Numbered from the stretch's first letter, positions 1 to 6,988 are shown. The stretch is 8,268 nt of DNA from Melioribacter sp. (GCA_016841125.1 JAENZU010000127.1:1-8268); one strand, 5' to 3'. Made by a program: numbers and translations. The notes: generated from the letters alone by a model not told the origin.

Positions 1-31
1 TAATAAATCAGAAATTAAACTGAATTGATAT

Positions 32-724
32 ATGAAACAGAAAGTACTATTAGTCGATGATGAAAAAGATATAGTTGAATTCTTAGAATATAACCTTCTA
101 CAGGAAGGGTTCGAGGTAATCACTGCATACGACGGGCTTGAAGCAATTGAAAAAGTCAGCCAAAATCCGGATTTAATTATTCTTGATATAATGATGCCGA
201 AAATGGACGGCTACGAAGTCTGCAAAAAGATACGCTCCATGAAAGGCTTTCAAGAGATCCCGGTAATATTCCTTACTGCAAAGGGAGACGAATCTGATGA
301 AGTAAAAGGGCTGAGTATCGGCGCGGACGATTATATTAAAAAACCGGTATCACCAAAAAGAATTATTGCGAGGGTCAAATCCAACCTACGAAGATTTGAA
401 GGTGGAACAAATGGAGAGGATTCCAGTCATGAAATAACAGTTGGTCCGCTGGTTATAAATAAAGAAAAATATACTGTTTTGGTCGACGGAAAAAATGTTG
501 TATTTCCTAAAAAAGAATTCGAGATCATCGCCTATCTTGCTTTAAAACCCGGCAAAGTATTCCCGCGCGATAAGATATTAACTGACGTTTGGGGTACGGA
601 TGTTTTCGTTGTTGAGAGAACAATTGATGTTCACATTAGAAAAATTAGAGAAAAACTTGGTAATCATTCCAACTTGATTGAAACAGTTAAGGGAGTTGGC
701 TATCGTTTCAAAAATTTGGAATAA
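32..724 (+). CDS. OmpR/PhoB-family response regulator
   Basis: This is a cytoplasmic two-component response regulator of 230 residues, the normal size for the OmpR/PhoB family. The N-terminal receiver domain (about 4-120) has the acidic pair D9-D10, the phosphoacceptor D52 in LDIMMPKMDG, the switch residue T82 and the conserved K104 in YIKKP. The C-terminal winged-helix DNA-binding domain (about 134-228) contains the recognition-helix segment ERTIDVHIRKIREKLG and ends with the usual ETVKGVGYRF hairpin. By family knowledge, phosphorylation at D52 promotes dimerisation and binding to promoter direct repeats. The gene overlaps the downstream histidine kinase, its likely partner. It resembles PhoB, but no pst or phoU genes are visible, so the regulon is not assigned. 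The ATG lacks a clear Shine-Dalgarno sequence, and only 31 upstream bases are visible, so no promoter can be called. Confidence 0.96.
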   Translation: MKQKVLLVDDEKDIVEFLEYNLLQEGFEVITAYDGLEAIEKVSQNPDLIILDIMMPKMDGYEVCKKIRSMKGFQEIPVIFLTAKGDESDEVKGLSIGADDYIKKPVSPKRIIARVKSNLRRFEGGTNGEDSSHEITVGPLVINKEKYTVLVDGKNVVFPKKEFEIIAYLALKPGKVFPRDKILTDVWGTDVFVVERTIDVHIRKIREKLGNHSNLIETVKGVGYRFKNLE

Positions 725-1745
725 CTCAAAGCGGAATCTCTCCGCTTCTTCAAGTTTTCTGCCTGCAATTATCCCGCCGAGTATCGCCGTACTTATTTTA
801 ATTTCTCTTATTGGCGGGTTCTCAATTCAAGCATTACTTTACTCTTTCATTATCATTGTCATATTCGATACTATTACACTTTATCTGTTGGGCAAATTTA
901 GGCTGCAGGAGATAAGCAAAATATTAACTACCATTAATTCAATTAGGGACAATAAATTTTCATCCCCCGATGAAATAAGATTGGACAAAAATCTTGTTGA
1001 GCTTGAGGGCGAAATTAAAGCTATGTTTTTAAGAACTCAAAACGACATTGCCAATCTTAAAAAACTTGAGCACGTTAGAACCGAGTTTTTAGGAAATGTA
1101 TCCCACGAATTGAGAACACCTATTTTTGCAATGCAGGGATATTTGGAAACATTACTTGGCGGAGCAATTAATGACCCTAAGGTGAATCAGACCTTTTTAA
1201 TGAAAGCTAATCACCACACGCAAAATTTAAATAATCTACTCAATGATCTCATCGATATTTCAATGATTGAATCTGGCCAGATGCGGATGAGCTTTAGATA
1301 TTTTAATGTAAGCACCTATCTTGAAAATATTGTAAATGAAATGATACCATTAGCTGAAGAAAAAAATCTTCAATTGAATCTTTACGAAATAAGACCGAAT
1401 CTTCAATTATTCGGAGATAAAGACAGGATCAAACAAGTCCTTGTGAATCTTATATCAAACGCAATCAAATATACTGAGGAAGGGAATATTGATGTTGCAG
1501 TAGAAGAGGAGAGTAAATTCGGTAGAATAATTATTAAAGATACGGGACCTGGGATCACCGATTCAGATTTGGACAGAATTTTTGAGAGATTTTATAGGGT
1601 GGATAAAGACCGGTCCAGAGCTGTGGGCGGCACAGGACTAGGTCTCGCAATTGTAAAGCATATTATTGATGCACATAGTTCTAAAATTGAGGTGAAAAGT
1701 AAATTAGGGCAGGGATCTGAATTTTCATTCAAATTAAAAAAATGA
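678..1745 (+). CDS. Membrane sensor histidine kinase (PhoR-like), non-ATG start
   Basis: This is a two-component sensor kinase of up to 355 residues, likely to phosphorylate the regulator just upstream. Two hydrophobic segments (about 28-48 and 50-71) are separated by only a few residues, so it has almost no periplasmic domain. A linker (about 72-130) leads to the HisKA dimerisation domain with phosphoacceptor H143 in NVSHELRTP. The HATPase domain follows, with the N box (N257, N261), the G1 box DTGPGI (D288), the F box IFERFYRVD and the G2 box GGTGLGLAIV (317-326). All catalytic motifs are intact. The frame opens right after a TGA at 675-677 and holds no ATG or GTG before the first membrane segment. 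Candidate starts are TTG 678, TTG 696 and ATC 702. The overlap with the regulator gene (up to 47 bases) implies translational coupling. Identity is secure; the start is not. Confidence 0.93.
   Translation: MKQLRELAIVSKIWNNSKRNLSASSSFLPAIIPPSIAVLILISLIGGFSIQALLYSFIIIVIFDTITLYLLGKFRLQEISKILTTINSIRDNKFSSPDEIRLDKNLVELEGEIKAMFLRTQNDIANLKKLEHVRTEFLGNVSHELRTPIFAMQGYLETLLGGAINDPKVNQTFLMKANHHTQNLNNLLNDLIDISMIESGQMRMSFRYFNVSTYLENIVNEMIPLAEEKNLQLNLYEIRPNLQLFGDKDRIKQVLVNLISNAIKYTEEGNIDVAVEEESKFGRIIIKDTGPGITDSDLDRIFERFYRVDKDRSRAVGGTGLGLAIVKHIIDAHSSKIEVKSKLGQGSEFSFKLKK
689..695 (+). promoter_or_regulatory. Possible ribosome binding site for the histidine kinase
   Basis: AAGGGAG lies inside the 3' end of the response-regulator gene and is the only Shine-Dalgarno-like sequence near the kinase start. 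It is 6 bases upstream of ATC at 702 (good spacing, but a rare start codon) and directly abuts TTG at 696 (normally too close). TTG at 678 lies upstream of it and has no such motif. It therefore favours 702, or ribosomes carried over from the upstream gene, without settling the matter. Confidence 0.4.
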
Positions 1746-1792
1746 TCATTTCTTCTCTTTAATTTCTAACTTAAATTTATTATCTAATTTTG

Positions 1793-1821
1793 TTGACATA
1801 AAAGCAGGCATTTACTATATT
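1793..1821 (+). promoter_or_regulatory. Sigma-70-type promoter for rplU-rpmA
   Basis: A perfect -35 box TTGACA (1793-1798) is followed by a 17-base spacer and a -10 box TATATT (1816-1821, five of six consensus positions). Transcription would start near 1827-1829, giving a leader of only about 27 bases before the rplU ATG. The site is in the intergenic region after the histidine kinase, which has no obvious terminator hairpin, so some read-through from upstream is also possible. The architecture is the ordinary bacterial one rather than the -33/-7 type known from Bacteroides. Confidence 0.8.
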
Positions 1822-1844
1822 TACGGTTCTAAATTGAAAAACCC

Positions 1845-1849
1845 GGAGG
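1845..1849 (+). promoter_or_regulatory. Ribosome binding site fixing the rplU start
   Basis: GGAGG lies 5 bases before the ATG at 1855. It excludes the longer reading that begins at TTG 1834, because it would then lie inside the coding sequence. It also agrees with the family, since L21 normally begins close to the M-(F/Y)-A-V-(V/I) sequence seen at 1855. Confidence 0.88.
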
Positions 1850-1854
1850 AATTA

Positions 1855-2163
1855 ATGTTTGCTGTTGTAGATATAGCGGGACAACAGTTTAAGGTTGAGG
1901 AAAATACAATTTATAATGTTCCGAGACTAAAAGACGAAACCGAAGCTGAAGTTGTATTTGATAATGTGCATTTATTATTTGACGGTAAAAAAACAACTGT
2001 CGGGTCACCTTTAGTTGAAGGTGCTAAAGTAAGTGCAAAAATAATAGAACATTTTAAAGATGACAAGGTAATAGTTTTCAAAAAGAAAAAGAGAAAATCT
2101 TACCGAGTAAAAAACGGTCACAGACAATTGTTAACTAAGATTGAAGTAACAAAGATAGGATAG
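1855..2163 (+). CDS. rplU: 50S ribosomal protein L21
   Basis: L21 is a component of the large ribosomal subunit that binds 23S rRNA. The product is 102 residues, the typical bacterial length (about 100-105). It opens with MFAVVDIAGQQFKV, matching the family start, and carries the basic signature KVIVFKKKKRKSYR followed by NGHRQ near the C-terminus. The ATG at 1855 was chosen over an in-frame TTG seven codons upstream because of the well-placed GGAGG and the family N-terminus. The stop is 11 bases before rpmA, in the widely conserved rplU-rpmA order. The pair is transcribed from the promoter at 1793-1821. Confidence 0.98.
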   Translation: MFAVVDIAGQQFKVEENTIYNVPRLKDETEAEVVFDNVHLLFDGKKTTVGSPLVEGAKVSAKIIEHFKDDKVIVFKKKKRKSYRVKNGHRQLLTKIEVTKIG

Positions 2164-2174
2164 CGGAGGAAGTT

Positions 2175-2429
2175 ATGGCACATAAAAAAGGTCAAGGTTC
2201 ATCTCGTAACGGTCGCGATAGTAATCCGCAATTTCTTGGTGTTAAAAGATACGGCGGTCAATGGGTATCTGCAGGCTCAATAATAGTTCGCCAAAGAGGT
2301 ACAAAATTTCATCCCGGCGAACATGTTAAAAAGGGAAGCGACGATACATTATTTGCTACCAAAGACGGGCATGTAAAGTTTGAAACCAAGAGAAACAACC
2401 GAAAATATGTAAGTATTTTAGAGGCATAA
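2175..2429 (+). CDS. rpmA: 50S ribosomal protein L27
   Basis: L27 is a large-subunit protein whose flexible N-terminus reaches the peptidyl-transferase centre. The product has 84 residues, the normal length, and begins MAHKKGQGSSRNGRDS, followed by the conserved LGVKRYGGQ and IIVRQRGTKFHPG segments. Mature-type AHKKG follows the initiator methionine directly, so there is none of the cleavable N-terminal extension known from Firmicutes L27. GGAGG at 2165-2169 lies 5 bases before the ATG. The gene is the second and last of the rplU-rpmA unit and is followed within a few bases by a strong terminator hairpin. Confidence 0.98.
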   Translation: MAHKKGQGSSRNGRDSNPQFLGVKRYGGQWVSAGSIIVRQRGTKFHPGEHVKKGSDDTLFATKDGHVKFETKRNNRKYVSILEA

Positions 2430-2431
2430 AA

Positions 2432-2456
2432 AAAACCCTCCTTCGCGGAGGGTTTT
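2432..2456. terminator. Bidirectional intrinsic terminator between rpmA and mdh
   Basis: The perfect stem CCCTCC (2436-2441) / GGAGGG (2447-2452) encloses a 5-base loop and is extended by AAAA (2432-2435) pairing with TTTT (2453-2456). On the plus strand it is followed by TTTTCTGTTTT. On the minus strand the tail is eight T residues (complement of the A run 2428-2435). It therefore serves rpmA from the left and mdh from the right. The A run overlaps the rpmA stop codon. Confidence 0.92.
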
Positions 2457-2478
2457 CTGTTTTAAATCATTTCGGAAA

Positions 2479-3444
2479 TTAGAATCCCAATCTTTCCATA
2501 TCAACCACTAAAGTTTTAACAGCATCAATTGATTTAGAAAGTGCAGCAGTTTCTTCTTCATCCAGGCTAAATTCCATAACGCTTTCAACTCCTTTTTCGC
2601 CTAATGCAGCGGGTACACCAACATAATATCCATCAACACCGAATTCACCTTTGAGGTATGCGCATGCCGGCATTATTCTTCTTTGATCTTTCAAAATAGC
2701 TTCAGCCATTGCAACTGCTGCCGATGCAGGTGAATAAAATGCTGAACCTGTTTTAAGAAGTTTTACAACCTCTCCGCCTGCCATTTTTGTTCTCTGTACC
2801 ATAGCAGCCATAACTTCTTTAGCTTTGTCGGCACTCTTATATTTTTTCTCCAGTAATTCCATCACGGGTATGCCGTTAACATTTGCGTATCTAATAATCG
2901 GAACCATTGTATCTCCGTGACCACCAAGAACCATTGCATTAATATCTTTAACGGACACATTCAATTCCCAAGCAATGAAAGTTGAAAATCGGGATGAGTC
3001 TAACACACCTGCTTGACCGATTACTTTATGATGCGGGAATCCGGTAACTTTTTGATAGAGTGTTACCATGGCATCAAGCGGATTCGAGATAATGATACTA
3101 ATTGCATTAGGCGCATGTTCTTTTACACCCTCGGCAACTTGTTTCATTATTTTAGCGTTTGTAGTAAGAAGGTCGTCGCGGCTCATGCCCGGTTTACGAG
3201 GCAATCCGGCAGTCACAATTATTAGGTCTGCACCTTCAACATCCTTATACTCGTTAGTTCCTTTTAACGAAACGTCAAATCCATCAATTCGTGAGGCCTC
3301 TGCAATATCCAATGTCTTTCCCTGCGGAAGATCTTCAACAATATCGAACAACACAACGTCGGCTAATTCTTTCTGCGCAATCATTTGAGCGAGAACACCG
3401 CCAATTTGTCCTCCTCCAATTAAAGCAATTTTCTTACGTGACAT
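2479..3444 (-). CDS. mdh: Malate dehydrogenase, LDH-like (type 3) family
   Basis: This is NAD-dependent malate dehydrogenase, interconverting malate and oxaloacetate in the cytoplasmic TCA cycle (reductive or oxidative). It has 321 residues, typical for the group. The Rossmann fold has the glycine motif GGGQIGG (10-16) and D34 at the end of strand 2, which selects NAD over NADP. The substrate loop reads GLPRKPGMSRDDLL, with R83 and R89; the arginine at the specificity position fits malate rather than lactate dehydrogenase, which has glutamine there. N121, the catalytic pair D149/H176 (in GGHGDTMVP) and R152 are all present. AGGAG (3450-3454) lies 5 bases before the ATG. The 97-base gap upstream may hold its promoter: a weak TTGATT at 3489-3494 has no good -10 partner. 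Transcription ends at the hairpin 2432-2456. Confidence 0.97.
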   Translation of the reverse strand: MSRKKIALIGGGQIGGVLAQMIAQKELADVVLFDIVEDLPQGKTLDIAEASRIDGFDVSLKGTNEYKDVEGADLIIVTAGLPRKPGMSRDDLLTTNAKIMKQVAEGVKEHAPNAISIIISNPLDAMVTLYQKVTGFPHHKVIGQAGVLDSSRFSTFIAWELNVSVKDINAMVLGGHGDTMVPIIRYANVNGIPVMELLEKKYKSADKAKEVMAAMVQRTKMAGGEVVKLLKTGSAFYSPASAAVAMAEAILKDQRRIMPACAYLKGEFGVDGYYVGVPAALGEKGVESVMEFSLDEEETAALSKSIDAVKTLVVDMERLGF

Positions 3445-3541
3445 ATTATCTCCTTTAAAATAATGTTAGTATTACCTATAAATTTTTTAATCAAGATTAG
3501 CAAAGTGCAAATATTGACTCTAATAAAAAATTCACAGCAGA

Positions 3542-3958
3542 TTAAAATTTATAAGTTAAAATTGTTTCCGTTCCTGAATCAGTAAAATTATATTCCAGCT
3601 TTGTCAAAAAGGAACGCATTATATGAATTCCTCTTCCGCTGTCTTTAAGAATATTTTCCGGAGCTGTTGGGTCCGGAACCTTTTTAATATTGAACCCATC
3701 GCCCTGGTCTTTTAATTTGATGACCATTTTTTTTAAATCATGGTCTATAATTACATCAATTGATACCGATTTATTTTTATCCAGCTTATTACCGTGAAGT
3801 ACACTATTTGAAACAGCTTCGGCAACAGAAAGAGCCAGGTTCGTAAAATGTTTTTCGTCAATTTTATTTTCCTCGGCAATGTTGATTATGAACTCTTCGA
3901 CCTCGGGTAAGATTTCTGGATCGCTGGAAATTGTTTTGTGATATATTTTTTGAGTCAA
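3542..3958 (-). CDS. RsbW/SpoIIAB-type serine kinase (anti-sigma factor-like)
   Basis: This 138-residue protein is a stand-alone GHKL ATPase of the RsbW/SpoIIAB type (HATPase_c_2). Such proteins bind a sigma factor and phosphorylate a STAS-domain antagonist on serine in partner-switching regulation. Visible motifs are the N box AEAVSNSVLHGNK with E47 and N51, the G1 box DQGDG (D84, G86, G88), and the G2 box DSGRGIHIMRSF (G108, G110). There is no dimerisation histidine domain, so it is not a two-component kinase. The start is TTG at 3956-3958, 6 bases downstream of GGGG. No ATG or GTG occurs in frame between the preceding TAG and the conserved region. No STAS protein, PP2C phosphatase or sigma factor is visible nearby, so its partners lie elsewhere. 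Regulation of something other than a sigma factor is possible. Confidence 0.88.
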   Translation of the reverse strand: MTQKIYHKTISSDPEILPEVEEFIINIAEENKIDEKHFTNLALSVAEAVSNSVLHGNKLDKNKSVSIDVIIDHDLKKMVIKLKDQGDGFNIKKVPDPTAPENILKDSGRGIHIMRSFLTKLEYNFTDSGTETILTYKF

Positions 3959-3998
3959 AGTTAACCCCGTATGTTCTGTATCGGATTCATTATTCTAC

Positions 3999-4027
3999 AA
4001 AATAAAACTACCGCATTATTGTTGCAA
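3999..4027 (-). promoter_or_regulatory. Weak candidate promoter for the RsbW-like gene
   Basis: Read on the minus strand, TTGCAA (4022-4027) is followed after 17 bases by TATTTT (3999-4004), each matching four of six consensus positions. It is in the 94-base gap upstream of the RsbW-like gene, where a promoter would be expected. AT-rich DNA yields such matches by chance, so this is only a candidate. Confidence 0.25.
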
Positions 4028-4052
4028 GTAAAATTTATATTTGAGTGAAACT

Positions 4053-5957
4053 TTAGAAAAACCAATTCACCGAAAAATTCATATTTACTAGCTCTCTTTT
4101 TCTATTGGATTCATTATTAATGAACTCATACCAGCCGAATAAATTCATTTCAAGTGTGTTGTTAATATTTACCGATATTTGGGTAAGCGGTCCTATGCTG
4201 GTATACTCAGTTTCTTTCTGTTTAATATTATCAGTATAACCGAACGTGATAAGAGAAAAATATCTTAAGCCGATACCAAATTTTGCTGAGCGGTAATTAT
4301 AAAAAAATTTCGGTTCAAGATAACTTTCCTGAAGAAATCTAACCGGTCTTCCCTTAAAATCCTGCCAATAAAAATCTCCCTGCTCGGAAAGTTTTAGGTA
4401 ACCGAATATATTAAAATCCAGCATGCGAAATATATTTATGGTTGTCGAATCTTTGAATTCGAACTGTCTGAAAGAAAAGCTTTTTATATTCGGGTTAATA
4501 TCCTCAAAATCGTAAACGGTATAATTTGCGGAAACTTCAAATGAATTGAATGATGACAAATATTTTCCGGAATATATTCCTGCTGAAGAAAGTTTCAGGA
4601 CACGTCTGATATTGTTATTTGAACTTCTCTCCGCAAAAATATAAACTATGTGATTATAACTCCCTTCCAAATTTAAAAGCATTTTGAAAAAAGGACTAAA
4701 TTTATGTTCGTAAAGCACTCTGGCAATTGTGAGCAGCTCGTCTCTATCGTCGCTATTGTCTTCACTGGGAGTATCGTACTTTAGCTTCCTGTGAAAAATG
4801 CTCATAATAATATTGTCGCTGTTTGAAATTTGATAATTGCCCGAGGCAGATAAATTTATTATTTGCGATTTATTATTTTTTCTGCTTTCAGTTTTTACCC
4901 TTTCCTCGTAAAAAATATTATTGGCGTTTGCAATTCTTTTTGTAAGATGCTTTTCTTCTCTTTCCGAAAATTCAACTTTGATTGACCCGCCGTAATTCTT
5001 TTCTGTCAAAATCGCCCTGCTGGCAAAATCCAATTTCAACTCTTCAATCCGGGTATCAAAAGATGAAGCTGAAATATTATTCATAGTTATGTATCTTTTA
5101 TCACGGTCAATATTTCTAAAAGAAACCCTTCCCTGAAGATCAAAAAATAAATTTGATTTTTCCGGTTCGTATTGAATTCTATCTTGAAGAAAATAATTTG
5201 TTTCAGTTCTGCTTTGAATATTATTCTCTACCTTGTAAACCGCAGAGGTAACCGAGTCGGCTTCGAAATAAAAATCTTTTCTCTGCTCAATATAATTTGC
5301 GGTAATCAAATTGGAAAAAGAATTTTCAAACTCGTTTAGTAAATTGACTGAAAAATTTCGGTAGATATTTTTGCGGGGGGAAATATCTTCATTCAAAAAT
5401 TTCATCGAAGAGATAATTCCGAAATTGTCGTATTGTAAATTATCAACATTTCCTTCGATGCCGTAAATATATCCTTTGTCGTCTTCTCCAATCTGTTTGT
5501 TATTGGAAATTCCGCCGAATGGAGTAATGTAAATATTATTTAAGGGTGAAAATTTTGAATAGAGTGAGGCATTAAAAATAGACGCTTCATTGATTGCAAG
5601 TTTTCGGTCGTCCGCAAAAATATTACTTTTTACTAGCCCTCCAATTCTAAGTATTGGGTTTAACTCATATTCACTCATTAACTCAAAACGCTGTTCATCT
5701 TTTATGCTTTTGGTTGTGGATTTAGTAACAGTAGAATAAAAATTTTCTTTTAAACCAACGAACAAACCATTATACGATCCGCTGTAAATAAGATTAGAAT
5801 TAAGGCTGTATGTATTTAACTGTTTCTCAAATTTTGTAAATAAATTTTGTCGACTGTAATTGTTTGTTAAAAAACTTAAAGAGTCGCTGGTGATTTGAGC
5901 ATTGGCTGCGCTTAAGAAAATTGCTACTGTTATTATGTATTTGAATTTAGTTATCAC
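4053..5957 (-). CDS. Outer-membrane beta-barrel protein of unknown function
   Basis: I do not recognise a named family for this 634-residue protein. It starts with a clear signal peptide (MITKFKYIITVAIFLSAANA, cleavage predicted after A20) and has no lipobox cysteine. The mature part is rich in Tyr, Phe, Asn and Ser. It shows short stretches of alternating polar and hydrophobic/aromatic residues separated by charged turns, as in transmembrane beta-strands. The last eleven residues (VNMNFSVNWFF) carry hydrophobic residues at positions -1, -3, -5, -7 and -9 from the end, with a terminal Phe: the classic signal for insertion by the BAM complex. It has no TonB plug or type IX secretion domain that I can see. 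The GTG start overlaps the lipoprotein stop (GTGA) with no Shine-Dalgarno sequence, suggesting coupled translation. A partner role with that lipoprotein is inference. Confidence 0.8.
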   Translation of the reverse strand: MITKFKYIITVAIFLSAANAQITSDSLSFLTNNYSRQNLFTKFEKQLNTYSLNSNLIYSGSYNGLFVGLKENFYSTVTKSTTKSIKDEQRFELMSEYELNPILRIGGLVKSNIFADDRKLAINEASIFNASLYSKFSPLNNIYITPFGGISNNKQIGEDDKGYIYGIEGNVDNLQYDNFGIISSMKFLNEDISPRKNIYRNFSVNLLNEFENSFSNLITANYIEQRKDFYFEADSVTSAVYKVENNIQSRTETNYFLQDRIQYEPEKSNLFFDLQGRVSFRNIDRDKRYITMNNISASSFDTRIEELKLDFASRAILTEKNYGGSIKVEFSEREEKHLTKRIANANNIFYEERVKTESRKNNKSQIINLSASGNYQISNSDNIIMSIFHRKLKYDTPSEDNSDDRDELLTIARVLYEHKFSPFFKMLLNLEGSYNHIVYIFAERSSNNNIRRVLKLSSAGIYSGKYLSSFNSFEVSANYTVYDFEDINPNIKSFSFRQFEFKDSTTINIFRMLDFNIFGYLKLSEQGDFYWQDFKGRPVRFLQESYLEPKFFYNYRSAKFGIGLRYFSLITFGYTDNIKQKETEYTSIGPLTQISVNINNTLEMNLFGWYEFINNESNRKRELVNMNFSVNWFF

Positions 5958-6988
5958 GGTTTCGGGTAGATAGCAAATGAGTATAAATCTGTAAACGTGT
6001 TAGGTTCTGTGCTATTGCCCGAATAAACAAACACCCGCCAATAGTAAGTTTTGTATGCATCAACTCCGAAAAAGTTAAATGGTATCCCTAAAGTATCGTT
6101 AAGAATTTCACTGGTTATTTCGGTTTCAAAAACCGGATTGTTATAAACCGGGTTTGTCTGTAAAACAAGTTTATACGTTGCCGGTTTGCCACAAGAGACA
6201 ATTTCAAATTCATTAAAATAATCTACCCGTGAGTTGATTTCCGGAAAAATTATTCTAGGTTTGTCGTAAATAAAATCAGATATTACTTGAGGCAGAGAAC
6301 TTTTAAGTCCTCCTTTATCGACGGCAACTACAGTGTAATAATATGTCTGCAGTAGTTCAATACCTGTTGTGTCGTCGTAGTTTATGCCTTTTGTAAAATC
6401 ATGAAGATATAGTGAGTCTAATTGAAAATCGGGAATTGCTGCTCTGTAAATTTCATACCCATCAACGTCGGAGGAATAGGAAGGGGTCCAGCTCAAATTG
6501 ATTAATATTTCGCTGTTCCAATTTCTTCCGTTGATTTGGACATCTCTCGGACCGTACGGTCTATATTTGTTTTCCGGCCTACCCCAAACAATATTAGTTT
6601 TTCCACTTTCCCGGTCTTTAGTATCGACCGCGGTAATATAGTAGTAATATTTAGTTTTGTAGTCTAAACTGTCATCAACGTAATAATTTGAATAAGTGGA
6701 AGCCTCGAGAGAAAAATGCAATGTATCAGCGGCACTTCGATAGATTAAATAATTTGATAAGTCCGGTTCGGTATTGCGTTCCCATTCCAAACCGATTTGC
6801 CCGTCCTGCGCTCCGTACACGTATAATTGCTGCGGTATTGCCGGCGGAAGACCATCATCGGCGGGCTGAACCAAATCTTCCCTTCCGCAAGCAAAAAGCA
6901 AAAATGGAAGTGTTAAAATCAAAGAAAAATTATACAGCAAATGTTTCGCCGCGTTCCGGTATTGTAATATTTTTAAATCCTTTAGCAA
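5954..6988 (-). CDS. Fibronectin type III domain lipoprotein
   Basis: This is a predicted lipoprotein of 344 residues. A basic N-region (K3, K6, R11, K15), a hydrophobic core (about 17-33) and a lipobox LFAC place the lipidated cysteine at C34. Two fibronectin type III modules follow (about 48-136 and 144-237). Each shows the typical DLSNYLIYRSA / DVDGYEIYRAA strand and a Tyr-rich strand ending in AVD (KYYYYITAVD, TYYYTVVAVD). A third beta-sandwich module (about 243-341) has the comparable YKTYYWRVFVYSG. Such modules usually mediate protein or glycan binding; no enzymatic motif is visible. The start is TTG at 6986-6988, backed by AAGGAAAG 5 bases upstream and by the need for a basic N-region. 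It lies inside the preceding gene (59-base overlap). The stop overlaps the next gene's GTG, so the two are almost certainly cotranscribed. Ligand and function are unknown. Confidence 0.87.
   Translation of the reverse strand: MLKDLKILQYRNAAKHLLYNFSLILTLPFLLFACGREDLVQPADDGLPPAIPQQLYVYGAQDGQIGLEWERNTEPDLSNYLIYRSAADTLHFSLEASTYSNYYVDDSLDYKTKYYYYITAVDTKDRESGKTNIVWGRPENKYRPYGPRDVQINGRNWNSEILINLSWTPSYSSDVDGYEIYRAAIPDFQLDSLYLHDFTKGINYDDTTGIELLQTYYYTVVAVDKGGLKSSLPQVISDFIYDKPRIIFPEINSRVDYFNEFEIVSCGKPATYKLVLQTNPVYNNPVFETEITSEILNDTLGIPFNFFGVDAYKTYYWRVFVYSGNSTEPNTFTDLYSFAIYPKP

Noticed and set aside
1834..1854. Longer L21 starting at TTG 1834
   Set aside because: The extra seven codons contain the GGAGG ribosome binding site, and the family N-terminus begins at ATG 1855.
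2441..2447. UUCG tetraloop in the terminator
   Set aside because: The loop reads UUCGC closed by C and G, five bases, so it is not a true C(UUCG)G tetraloop.
3013..3388. Two plus-strand open frames inside mdh
   Set aside because: They lie wholly opposite a well-conserved dehydrogenase, have no recognisable domain and low-complexity composition; they are antisense shadows.
2479..3444. Lactate dehydrogenase instead of malate dehydrogenase
   Set aside because: The substrate-specificity position is arginine (R83 in GLPRKPGMSR), as in malate dehydrogenases, rather than glutamine.
3445..3541. Promoter for mdh
   Set aside because: TTGATT (minus strand, 3489-3494) has no credible -10 box at 16-18 bases, so I did not list it as a feature.
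4053..4090. Type IX secretion C-terminal sorting domain on the barrel protein
   Set aside because: The end alternates hydrophobic residues and finishes in Phe, fitting a BAM insertion signal; no sorting-domain motif is seen.
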